The translations under genes were made by a program, and so were the position numbers. A DNA stretch of 64,000 nucleotides, taken from the NCBI RefSeq assembly GCF_008704715.1, contig NZ_CP023689.1, positions 9,486,001 to 9,550,000 of the forward strand, written 5' to 3'. The DNA is from Streptomyces chartreusis. GTDB lineage: Bacteria > Actinomycetota > Actinomycetes > Streptomycetales > Streptomycetaceae. Below are positions 28,601 through 32,672 of this stretch, piece after piece. Position 1 is the stretch's first letter. Each line of letters starts with the position of its first letter. The notes beneath the pieces were generated by a model. The model was not told the DNA's origin, ran no database searches, and saw nothing but the letters and a program-made list of their open reading frames with translations.

Positions 28601-29247
28601 ACGTGATCGACCGCGGCACGGACGGTGTGGACATCAACCTTGCGAGCTACTACTTCGAGAAGTACGAGATCGGCTACATCATGGGGATGCTGGCCCACGA
28701 GATCGGCCTGCACCCGCTTGCCTCCAGGAACACGAACATCCCCGACGAGGAGTCGATGTTCGAAGGAGTCCCGCTCGCCGTACCGGGCCTGACGGACCTG
28801 AAGACGCCTCGCACCATGAGCACCGAGGGCGCGGGCCAGGCCGATCACATCATGGCCGCGTTCCCCAGCAGCACCCGGCACGGGATCTACCGCGACATCG
28901 TCGTGGCGATGGCCCGGATCCTGGCGCAGGACGCGGCGAACGGGGCGCAGAACGCGCAGGCCAGGGACGTCACGGACCTGATCGACTGCTACCTGATGGA
29001 CCTCGCCTCGATCGCGGTGACCAACGACCACCGGATGCAGGCGGCGACGGAGCCCGGCTACACGGCGAAGGTCTTCAACGCCTACAAGCAGGCGCTCCTC
29101 GCCCAGTTGCCTGCCGACTCCCCGCTCCGGGCCCTCCTTCCGTCGGACAAGAGCATGTTCGGTGTGATGAACGACTTCCGTCGAATCGGCACCTACATCG
29201 CGCTCAACAACCGCGGCGACAGCATCCAGCAGACCGACCCGACCTGA
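10684..29247 (+). CDS. giant (6187 aa) multidomain type VII polymorphic effector
   Basis: One uninterrupted 18.6-kb gene. Residues 1-235 are helical with hydrophobic stretches (about 116-135 and 205-225), replacing a signal peptide as in ESX substrates; 239-330 is Pro/Asn-rich and about 410-1080 Ser/Thr/Pro-rich. A caspase-like pair follows (H1115 in VGHGT, C1162 in LFSCETG), matching what I recall as the 'lonely Cys' domain. Next is an OTU-like protease (GGGNCLF, C1461; DHFDAL, H1653), then long conserved beta-rich regions (about 1750-3420). Two OTU-like copies have lost the cysteine (S3617, G3897). A deaminase-like zinc motif is H4459-G-E4461 with C4494-x2-C4497. The C-terminus is three ~525-aa units (from about 4630, 5155, 5683), each with HELTHQLGLRD and HEIGLH. 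It is probably exported by the ESX system; target and toxicity are inferred. No adjacent immunity gene is recognisable. Confidence 0.88.
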   Translation: MSIKASPEVNAMIFILTGEKLIDADEDLAYESRRPYSGLGRKVDRLSSLIDKSVHDIAEVMPDDLSKSYARAMGMLIDDGGKNYLREFAEQLDKIAEGRRKTSMDIMESKWQVIAEVIRLLIEIAIYLAMSFFTGGASASQIMMAKLRSRFLILTTLTHLLQRLHLAPSLTEAFAEAFTTFAVRLAMMNFAPNGRRPDGFDWNDILKSAAFGAAAGFLTSIFDDIAKKIVKSWDNNFLKNGPDLDFKPNPNLKNTPNPEFKNNGPGPNPKPDPDPGPTPKDRPDPVPNANGPNANGPGLTNNPPVTFRNNPLSFRNNPNLWRNNQILRNNADRPGALAGHYGIKGTADFLAAGAGEALAEILIKGAFDGDWSTSWSTFVGAGISSQVEATLTDTALNSGAELRHIIDKLRNQPPTVSADTGDTGDTRDSDTRDTADSSRTQDGDGPDRTGGPANTDLTGGAVSTRTSPTPSSVDSPPPYTSQDPPLYSTQDPPPYSPGSLPATAAENALWQQVHNGPADVREQALHDIAALRGAQPPGNAEIDVRDSLHGNLSQIPEVRVLPAGDGPAVQVDADEVRRALDGFGTPTTVEDSLDGLGSSGSDTTGTSDVTVQNSVDGTVEQEAPGQVGGNPAASNGSQTAPGTGNSARPGGAPATGGSQTPSGSQPQSTRTPDVTATPDGPQITQDGSAQPSVTSETSASTEAPSSPTTTHSSETANSADTTGTSEGSSENVLTPDADITNAPPKVSTTGSYAHTGDVSQAPPLTIVVSEGAMPGEGSPEAADLLDRAGADRAVVLGPAVTPDGAGRPVRAAVELTREGPGAPVRVRPLTGPAPTLTRDNTTVTTETAFPGADILLPLADALGPAPRPATQSTATTDGDPVSTTTTAPPPKKVLTESSTPVHSNGITSDSTVSTLPAAAKLATLSRPWTETATDLHLESEHTNGTGGNAPGTGGGRGPGDDGTPPPPPPATQDTSTPAPPMAVPPQGRIIVRPADSADDEATSDDGNTSTPEPAVTTLDGHSVPLTQLRRWVPGSAVKPQPGRAVQTLTISQSPAEDGTSRDAGRRALLGQDTFRGVRTTSGPTPSAPPRTVFTGPPAALPGAGTDQGADYFVGHGTARTVTLGTDDAARPTVKVSGVQLGEVLKSWAQDGDQQRPLVLFSCETGQQPLVAGLPVAQHVANRTGRPVYAPTTEVGTARDRDGDVRAVLTQGADGPGRWRLFTPEPGGADLDALARDAGLHTGPEPADAFARARTLQHIRTLRDALGPDAEQHPENRELLAGLAYVDGLRWLSPATAARYGDGRMTPDLLRRMVSDRPGVTVDPATGPTTQQYTEFLRAAAELRSTAGPDTTLDALLPPPPPTLPPGTLVSPEDVRGLGYAPSAQITWSLSSTPLPLSELGLSAEDAAELARRRPDLAPAPSRPESLAEDLALFSKDATTADGVRADGRDFRRLDTPGGGNCLFRALLDSARSQDVPPAWAARNVAGLRGLLRDRIAGSELAAAAAEATPDPVLAVVDDLRMTALAGVRNPDAQRRITQRWNGIAQAVVNDGDARRWRRILRDSGYPQLAEIAPTPDDARRLGTEGLLAAAAEHAGLWASPFADVLPQALAHTLDLDLRLVQADPHAPANTFVTPLHPGGSGGTLHLAYNGTDHFDALVPANAPLTPEPDTVTTPADPATDEPEGDDPFGEWLRGMGGITDLDSPDTETSDRGDPVPLETQLERHRPARLLTGPDARPPGTAPRTVTFEDGSRLPTVLIDPGADPDPDDGGPESRTDSTRRSRPTGLFAGPGVLTLRSPEQVAAEILGQLPKKLRDQFDEAELLRLLTDQPGAFTAPRGARFVGREKSGVGHEMTVEAIPYHRWERFSDVNGGTTRLDTMRRGQAGTGGGRSVGHGRRIAAALGMGPPLNWLLKIGVSLGWTRRTDYSLGTQAYHQTEHRAHEGSHLHLDDVHYRVRVERVTEAPKATGPATSPATAPTWRRSQVHTARFAMRDGLSWRLPDDLTVPFNGPRRAPETLTFPDGTEPRMTDTTGLHLVDPPEDIALAISGARPGSSAHRTLISYVRPGRLLALFGRFSGPVSGPELTRGSGQHPLGHLVVERSIPHRATLVAESVKAELRDLTQTTYQNERGHVRDTRFGVQITAGPNYTLVGPEADVRLQGGPLVRADLSSGRGHYLGTDAARKTTGRLRNHPVALYRVERTLMVRKAGEPASAARAVRVVSLDWISTQDARRLAGWDSRTPGQTGPNPDAEPPVPWYLTREDPVHLSGQVRAEGFRPDRPQNPVPTPGESGQQNPVPIQGDNAQQNPPQNQDGQPAPPDPLRAFADSVLDTLHRSYPSLFVPPLMLRYPRLARFWYGDGRMRTALHNDRQVREALNRPSLAQSLDDLTTTGVPVTLTEDGKVRRGHHTLILRARLTDRRFETTMSERSLRNAVIGTEVSGQGQQASVTLSGGVELGISPRDHDKVPEAGVPRQTGNVSVGARYAKTDQKATRSTAAVTHDHLMFQNGADLYSYQVELGASFEGHRRPRGWARLASLGLLGAGVFVSKVEERPLFNRGSETVGRVELAVPAAHGSDRHAPADPPPTGPAPAPAPVRLSAVEADQLLDGTRPLPRTDSASQGLVRRLLRAPHVVLSTEGGAQRQQLVQDTADRASGTSWHVSAPGAPVRSALRRAMANLHVAGQLGQYLGPFGSRITGLNGAGPLQTHYLKAAVRGELDNLRVKSDPKAASLEATIGNEHRVAGSTSTVSRTTLGVQGADMPLQQAPGGPAVVGSYSTALQYAWGKGRSVAQTLTRGRNTTLTYAGRMYLVVADAAETVAVRDRWTAAMGTVGTRVGAGISSAAGRLSEGLGRALAPRRAAAALQRVRDAVMFHLPMQDVIEAGLAPDGLGTDTPRNLGRGYRVPPFLRGRRFPGHPSGQLDASHAAQQLMGRMTKIGVSSHDREQVLQRLSPDFLRAHLHELTTDGMTLPVRYRTWRSPSRLPVGGSPAQVRFKLTPVTTTVERLRTGFELEDYRTTARDNSGSSSQDRGADVTLATGQRAAESGILLANPSLQGTAAKQRSSTRTETAGNTSMPNIATTQAHAEIVTSYILTVTMTDASGEALSPRAVTSVGTLNEIVPAGLLTPTDDGADGMLTEEDVPEPERAVQMLTADQARPRGIAAWRSGDDGTGNADPDVLPFDDRIGSGILAVDIRGAANVQDALTLATARADGMGDSDLGRRHTGNVLTERVRMARLTPLTGLGTAPAQAQQEATTQVGLTAGFREALGTNGSQLPAQASARLFGQSHTADSRLYAKMHRTGARLLAVESKPRMEAMQRSKTSDALEAGITDNVEGMVGTSPLAGNSNAGVTNPGASVPIGGANDGTGLKGTVDTTLGTHLKVVTDRSMLFAVPVSWLSVAEVDHHLTDSRPLHALGKAKRGPRAAEAETTALVWLREDIARDYGLLDDTTFPDEVGAAWDAMAKAAGDLAAAEKGYYDARARARETWLDLTADEQAALGDDRPDLPTVLPQSVAQSPAVAAWQAAREEVRRWQGHTDSAAADHHRLHLAASRLTAHHQGRATVPVPDRAQEYTEPAWRSEAPEPYRITDGTDSAPRTLTSPDGTTVREVHDMPHDGASFFHALIAVAQDRGRLPHLLGTDLAARFTAAPGDAAVTERAVRAARNRLAWELGENRNEDLLDTLALDAADTFTQDELDFAQVRLTPAQQAEFDAFGRLPQTLWPTPEQRVALATAAMLRPFTSEPPQSGTAQPAPPERRAGDHGGADLLPALAARLLGTPVTVVTGEGREQRFLPHGTDPAAVDPATDPVLFNADGYFHATLPPGTPPPVATPLPAPSTTSGSGTSDTDVTPAHRSHTNPPWHPPAESTGPRYRLARDGVLTAPDGATYTQGTPTGRGNGFFAALTTALRHAAQQPGLERHEATRLRLRADAPPAQLMRLNGLPGARAERDSLFTPPPLTVRPGAPAPSQDARDGHLRRHLAEAPWGPGADRAVAEWAAAATGTTVTLVEENGTAHTYPGPSGESGPHLRLRRRGGDFVPLILRTPAPAPTPPVSETVPPPSDQDPATVPLPPSPTGSDLPGLPGEEEAYDLSTLSGAGDPTDAGSDVEMDLDSGSEGERAAVEASPEHAFAVEFADLLDEAELRADALLDVVRRRNAQFGGFPDVAFDSAFTEHTGIGVPEALDQVEQAGRLSSEEYEALREALGLGIGVPFTQTNPPGTSQRDREVTLRMLDRVARLVKEALRKPDRQADAQVTPHIAVTVLPDGSLGIAGNTGAKALTADEAALVEQELRWFVSGQEPGGTQRVRELEQWSRDEESHRQWSARMDQEERDLAQRSADQAELRTRLEEQYETGEWDDTLQRQWDTLLEDETAAGQEQQRLTGERRQWRRDERWLARRRPGVARDVRDRTKLRALATGWYRLYHPDSPELDLVKRALTNPRILNVAGRDGTPAPGAHGSEHGELTLLGHWVAHWENNPGDPNTPQTLPLGGFKMACASCDLAYQAVNEHIGSTLGYRVQASGTHGMFFPGWRMPQWMRQRPQLVQHIRDNAENIGAYLDQGGVLQGERTEGTHEQNPAGSSSEYESGDEAMDTDAMPDSPEPGTSPRLPQTLSPGPDEPTATPPVPRGPRDNRPRFVVRSGFDARRFSHDGDPVTDLTVRLAIRGPEGQAEHVRRQLAEGVRQLLNDPAHRLANGDRLHVTVEHVDPADSPHLTVDLAGRDRAMDQTTWWADASPAHLVHELTHQLGLRDEYRDSDSPHRPHIPGSLLGALDEQPEDASLMAAGLRGRHLALMSALIGDVTPQPQQGDQTWEAARTAATPVTRKSVWVDPVSLPGSGSAEDVTDVPARMPQDATLTPFKSGNYEFTNLKHTNETYRDKAVRIIDLLRKHDTIRDYIGGRPCRITLHLRTTETPADVTDRGEAGVDINLASYYFEKYDIGYIMGMLAHEIGLHPLASRNTNIPDEEEMFAGVPLAVPGLSDLKTPRTMSTEGAGQADHIMAAFPSSTRHGIYRDIVVKMAGVLAQDAQAREEGAKAKDVTDLIDTYLMDLATIAVTNDRRKDAAWEPRYTAKVYNAYKEMFVAQLADDSPVRALLPADKSWYNVTGNFLGLGTSFTFNNQGDSIQTGTATDEARPRLPRTGTETAPRPTGTPQRPRDNRPRYVVRSGFDARRFSYDGEPVTDLTVRVALRGTDTQAAQVYDRLTAGVHEFLNNPGHRLPNGDRLHVTVELVRPTDSPHLTVNLAGRDRAMDQTTWWTDADPVQLVHELTHQLGLRDEYRDADSPHRPHIPGSLLGALDEQPEDASLAPAGLRGRHLALLGALIGPVAAHPQPEDQTWDAARMSTAPVTRQSVWVDPVSLPGTGSAETGTDVPARMPQDGTLTPFRSGNFEFTNLKHTNERYRDKAVRIIELLGDHPTIRDYIGGRPCRITLHVRTTETPADVRDLGDDGVQINLASYYFEKYDIGYIMGMMAHEIGLHPLASRNRDIPDEEAMFRGIPLPVPGLADLKTPRTMNTDSAGQADHIMAAFPSSTRHGIYRDIVLKMADMLAEAARAGVEGAKAKDVTDLIDCYLMDVASIAITSDYRMNAAKEPGNTAKVYNAYKALLAQHMAEDSPARPLLPADKGLFGVVRDFAQLATSLATNNRGDSIQQPIATDEAQPRLPQGTEAPPQQTPSTTPQLRGSRDGRPRFVVRAGFDARRFSYEGEPVTDLTVRLAIRGPQDQAAQVRDRLAAGVREFLNAPAYRLPNGDRLHVTVEHVDPSDDPQLTVDLADRDRVMDQNTWWADADPIHFVHELTHQLGLRDEYRDAASPHRPHVPGSLLGALNESPEDASLAAGGLRGRHLALLGALIGDVTPAPDLDTAQTWDTARTAAVPVPHKSVWVDPVSLPEPADGTTADGVPAQVQQDQNAQPAPAYVPFSSENFEFTNLRFTDDRYLAKAVRIMELLRKHDTIRDYIGGRTCRITLRVRTTETPADVIDRGTDGVDINLASYYFEKYEIGYIMGMLAHEIGLHPLASRNTNIPDEESMFEGVPLAVPGLTDLKTPRTMSTEGAGQADHIMAAFPSSTRHGIYRDIVVAMARILAQDAANGAQNAQARDVTDLIDCYLMDLASIAVTNDHRMQAATEPGYTAKVFNAYKQALLAQLPADSPLRALLPSDKSMFGVMNDFRRIGTYIALNNRGDSIQQTDPT
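24571..29247 (+). repeat. three tandem metallopeptidase-like units inside the giant gene
   Basis: Units begin at about 24571, 26146 and 27730 (periods 1575 and 1584 bases) and run to the stop codon. Each codes for PRFVVR-type beta strands, HELTHQLGLRDEY (H4738, H5263, H5791), a linker with VWVDPVSLP, and HEIGLHPLASR (H4945, H5470, H6005). DNA identity is high, including a shared rare CTT leucine codon in NLASYYFEKY, so the triplication looks recent or is homogenised by gene conversion. Confidence 0.9.
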
Positions 29248-29262
29248 TCGCGCCGGCCTGCG

Positions 29263-31146
29263 TCAGCCGCCCGCGGTGACCTGGTCCAGCGGCAGCCACA
29301 GGGTGGTGTTGGTGCTCGGGCCGACGTTCGTCTGACGCACCCGGGTCAGTTCGGCGTTGGTGAGGGCCCGGTTCCAGACGCGGACCTCGTCGATGCGGCC
29401 GGTGAAGAACGCCCTGCTGTCCATCCGCTGGCCGATGTGCACCCCGAACGGCGAGTTGCGGCTGACGGATCCGGCCACGTCGGCCGTGCTGATCGCCCTG
29501 CCGTCGATGAACATGGTGAGCAGCCCGCCTCCGCGACGCAGGGCGAGGTGGTGCCACTGGCCGTCGTTGTGCGCGGCGGTGGTGCTGACGGACGCGGACC
29601 GCACGGCCGTCGCGCCGCTGCGCACCGTCATCAGTCCGCGCACCCGGTTGTTCTCGGGTTCGCCACGCAGCCAGAACTGCGGCTGATTGCCGCCGATGCC
29701 GCCCATCCACAGCAGCGGCTGCTCGCCGGTCCGGCTCGTGTAGCGGAACCACAGGGAGGCGGTGAAGCTCTGGGTGCCCAGCTCCAGCTGGTTCCGGAAC
29801 GGCAGACGTACGGCGTCGTCGGTGCCGTCGAAGGACAAGGCGCCGCCGAACCGTCCGGTCACCGGCGCCGCGCCGCCCAGTACGCTCGCTCGCTGGGCCG
29901 ACGGGGCACGGTCGGCGGTGGTCGGGTCGGCGCCTCGACGCGGCTTGAGCCACTCCTCGTTGAAGCGGGCGAAGCGGATCTCGTCGCGGGCGTCGACGGT
30001 GCCGCCCTCGTACATCAGCCCCACCACGTCGCCGCCGATGTGCACCATGTCGGAGTAGCCCGACCAGTCCTGGGTGACCACGGTGCCGCGGTCCACGCTC
30101 TCCCAGGTGCTGCCGCCGTCGTAGGAGGAGCGGATCATCATGGTCCTGCGGCGGTCCGGGTCGCCGGGGCAGGACAACAGCATGCGGCCACCGGCGAGTT
30201 GCAGCGTCGAGCCCTGGACCTGGGGGGTGTACAGGCTCGGGAGGGGACGGAACCGGGAGGTGAAGCTGTCCCCGCCGTCGGTGCTGAAGGTCTGGGTGCG
30301 GTGCCCCAGATCGGTGCCGTCCTGCTCGCGACCGCTGACCAGGATGGCACCGTCGGTGCGCTCGCTGATGGTGAGTTCGGACGGCTTCTGGTGGAAGGTG
30401 CCGTCCGTGGCGATGGGCCAGGTGTCGGTGGCACCGCGGCGCCAGGTGGTGCCACCGTCGTCGCTGACGATGAGGGCCGCGTGGTTGGCGGAGACCCGAC
30501 TGCCGTTCCAGGTCTCGGCGTTGACACCGAAGACCAGCCGGCCGGCGTGACTGCCGCGGGTGAGCTGGATCCCGTGCACGGGGCCGCTGGCGTACCAGGA
30601 GTTCCAGCTCGCGGGCAGGATCTGCGAGCTCAGGTTGCGCGGCCGGGTCCAGGTGCGGCCGTCGTCGTCGCTGTACTGGAGGTGCGGGGTGCGGTTGCAC
30701 GGGACGGCACAGCTGGAGCCGTCCGGACTCGCGGTGTTGTGCGTCTGCGGCAGCAGGATGCGGCCGGTCTCCCGGTCCACGACCGGGGCCGGGTTGCCGC
30801 GGGTGTTGCCGGCACCGTCGGTGACGACCTGGAGCGGTCCCCAGGTGCGGCCGCCGTCGGTCGAGCGTTTCATCACGATGTCGATGTCGCCGGCGTCACC
30901 GCACGTGGCGTGACGTCCCTCGGCGAAGGCCAGGAGCGTGCCCTGGTTCGTCTGTACGACGGCCGGGATCCGGAAGCACGAGTAGCCGCCGGGATCCTGT
31001 GACGCCCTGAAGATCACCCGCTGCTCGAAGAGCGGTACGGCCTTGGCGGGTTGGGCGTGGGCGGGGCCCACGAGGGCCGCCGCGGTCGCCAGGACCACGC
31101 CTGCGGCGAGGTCGGCCTTCAGGTGTGCGCGAAGCCTCGACGGCAT
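29263..31146 (-). CDS. secreted exo-sialidase with C-terminal LamG-like domain
   Basis: The protein has 627 residues from ATG 31146, chosen for CGAAGGG upstream and because a signal peptide follows at once (hydrophobic core AAGVVLATAAALVG, cleavage near AHA). The catalytic domain carries the sialidase FRIP motif (F58-P61) and five Asp-box-like sequences (STDGGRTW, YSDDDGRTW, VSDDGGTTW, STDGGDSF, YDGGSTW), the signature of the six-bladed propeller that cleaves terminal sialic acids (GH33 type). The last ~200 residues (from about FGGALSFDGTDD) resemble a LamG/concanavalin sugar-binding module. The gene converges on the giant effector, 15 bases apart. The protein is extracellular, probably for scavenging or acting on host or eukaryotic glycans; substrate is inferred. 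Confidence 0.9.
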   Translation of the reverse strand: MPSRLRAHLKADLAAGVVLATAAALVGPAHAQPAKAVPLFEQRVIFRASQDPGGYSCFRIPAVVQTNQGTLLAFAEGRHATCGDAGDIDIVMKRSTDGGRTWGPLQVVTDGAGNTRGNPAPVVDRETGRILLPQTHNTASPDGSSCAVPCNRTPHLQYSDDDGRTWTRPRNLSSQILPASWNSWYASGPVHGIQLTRGSHAGRLVFGVNAETWNGSRVSANHAALIVSDDGGTTWRRGATDTWPIATDGTFHQKPSELTISERTDGAILVSGREQDGTDLGHRTQTFSTDGGDSFTSRFRPLPSLYTPQVQGSTLQLAGGRMLLSCPGDPDRRRTMMIRSSYDGGSTWESVDRGTVVTQDWSGYSDMVHIGGDVVGLMYEGGTVDARDEIRFARFNEEWLKPRRGADPTTADRAPSAQRASVLGGAAPVTGRFGGALSFDGTDDAVRLPFRNQLELGTQSFTASLWFRYTSRTGEQPLLWMGGIGGNQPQFWLRGEPENNRVRGLMTVRSGATAVRSASVSTTAAHNDGQWHHLALRRGGGLLTMFIDGRAISTADVAGSVSRNSPFGVHIGQRMDSRAFFTGRIDEVRVWNRALTNAELTRVRQTNVGPSTNTTLWLPLDQVTAGG

Positions 31147-31188
31147 GAAGCGGCCCTTCGTTGTGCCTCTCGTCTGAACATCCCACGT

Positions 31189-31208
31189 CCCATTTATTAA
31201 TATTTGGG
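31189..31208. promoter_or_regulatory. AT-rich near-palindrome upstream of the sialidase
   Basis: A 20-bp element (CCCATTTATT then AATATTTGGG) matches its own reverse complement at 16 of 20 positions, 43 bases upstream of the sialidase start. It is one of the very few AT-rich stretches in the window, so it probably includes the promoter and an operator. Confidence 0.5.
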
Positions 31209-31263
31209 AGTGTTTGATGTGGTTGACACGCCGCAGCATGCGAGTGACGGAACTGTCGGCACG

Positions 31264-32541
31264 TCATCCGCCACAGGCGGAGCGGATCTTGTAGAAGGTG
31301 CTCAGATACCGGGCGTGGTACGACGCACTGGTGATCCGCACGATCGCCTCGTCGGCCGAGCGCAGCGACGACCCGGTGAGGTTGGCGCTCCCCGTGTACA
31401 CGCGCGGGGTGGTGGCGCCGTTGAAGTCACCGTCGATCAGCATCTGCTTGTTGTGCGGGCGTACGTCGATGCCGGGGCCGTTGGGGATACGGCATCTGCG
31501 GTGCTGGATGCCCGCGGCGTTCAGCCGGCTGGTGATCGCGGAGTCGCTGTCGCCGTAGACGATGTCGATCCAGCAACCCCGGCCGCGCAGCTGGGCCAGC
31601 TTGTCGGCGACCTGGCGGCGGGAGCCGAAGAAGCTGTGCGTCACGATCCGGATGGCGGTCCGGTGCCGCAGCCCGTCCGCACCGGTGTAGGCACAGGTCA
31701 CCTCGTCGAGCACGTTGACGACGGTGTCCGAGGCCGGGTTGTTGTACGACGCGTCACCGCGCGGGAAGAAGTAGCCGCGGTAGGTCGAGCCGGTCGGTGT
31801 GGAGGCGTAGGCGTTGTTGTCGCCGCGTGCGAGCGTGCGCCCGCGGCGGAGCCGGTCGTGGTAGGAGGCGTAGCCGTTGTAGACCGTGGTGTCCGTGAAG
31901 GTGACGGCGTCGTTGAAGGACTCGACCTTGTACCAGTCGGAGAGGTTCGACGAAGTCTGGAACACGACCCTCGAATGACTGGTGCCGTCGTCGAAGGGCC
32001 CGATCCGCGAGAACAGGAAGAACTTGTTGTGGTTGTACGCCGGTTGGGGCGGCGCCACGGCCAGGCAGCCGCGCCGGACGTCGTCCACCCCGTCGGCGTC
32101 CTCGAACCGGTCGTCGCAGACGACGATCCAGGACCGGGCGTCCGTATTGGTCCCGAGCGCGGACCTGAGGGACCGGAAGGCCGCGTTCGCGAACTCGGCG
32201 CCGTCGGGACCGACATACGTCGAGTCGTCGACGACGAGTCTGACGTCGACGCCGCGCCGGTGCGCGGCGATCAGCGCGTTCGCGACCTCCCGATCCACGA
32301 ACTCGTGCATCGCACCGCGGATCTGCGCCCCGGCCGGCGTCGCCCCGATCAGTCGGACCAGCTGAGTGAAGATCGCCTTCTGCTGCGCCGCCGTGCCCAG
32401 CGGGTCATTGAACACGGGCCCGTTCACGACCGGCTTGGTCAGGGCGGCGGCCGGTGTGGCGCCGCCGATGAGAAGCGCGGTGAGCAGGGACAGCACGGTG
32501 GCGACGGCGAGGGACGTGGCGCGCGTGGGCAGGAAGATCAC
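31264..32541 (-). CDS. secreted phospholipase D-like protein
   Basis: The protein has 425 residues from GTG 32541, with AAGGAAAG about 9 bases upstream. A signal peptide is clear (VATVLSLLTALLIGGATP, cleavage near AAA, residue 33). Two HxK motifs of the phospholipase D superfamily are present: YNHNKFFLFS (H171, K173) and RPHNKQMLID (H363, K365, D370), the second a full HKD. Such paired motifs form one active site cleaving phosphodiester bonds in phospholipids or nucleic acids. The first lacks the Asp at the usual place, so activity should be treated as probable. It precedes the sialidase gene on the same strand, suggesting a small set of exported hydrolases. Confidence 0.87.
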   Translation of the reverse strand: MIFLPTRATSLAVATVLSLLTALLIGGATPAAALTKPVVNGPVFNDPLGTAAQQKAIFTQLVRLIGATPAGAQIRGAMHEFVDREVANALIAAHRRGVDVRLVVDDSTYVGPDGAEFANAAFRSLRSALGTNTDARSWIVVCDDRFEDADGVDDVRRGCLAVAPPQPAYNHNKFFLFSRIGPFDDGTSHSRVVFQTSSNLSDWYKVESFNDAVTFTDTTVYNGYASYHDRLRRGRTLARGDNNAYASTPTGSTYRGYFFPRGDASYNNPASDTVVNVLDEVTCAYTGADGLRHRTAIRIVTHSFFGSRRQVADKLAQLRGRGCWIDIVYGDSDSAITSRLNAAGIQHRRCRIPNGPGIDVRPHNKQMLIDGDFNGATTPRVYTGSANLTGSSLRSADEAIVRITSASYHARYLSTFYKIRSACGG

Positions 32542-32672
32542 TGATCGTGCTTTCCTTGCCGCAAACCGCGACTGTCTGATCGTGCGTCAGATTCACCCGG
32601 ACGGCGGACAGGGCCACGTACCTGATCCGGCCGGGGCTCGCTCCCGCAGAGAGAGCTTCCGCACGGTGCGCG

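Noticed and set aside
24571..29247. The threefold repeat as a mobile element or assembly artefact
   Set aside because: Copies differ at many scattered positions and remain in one frame, so they are genuine coding repeats and have no insertion-element ends.
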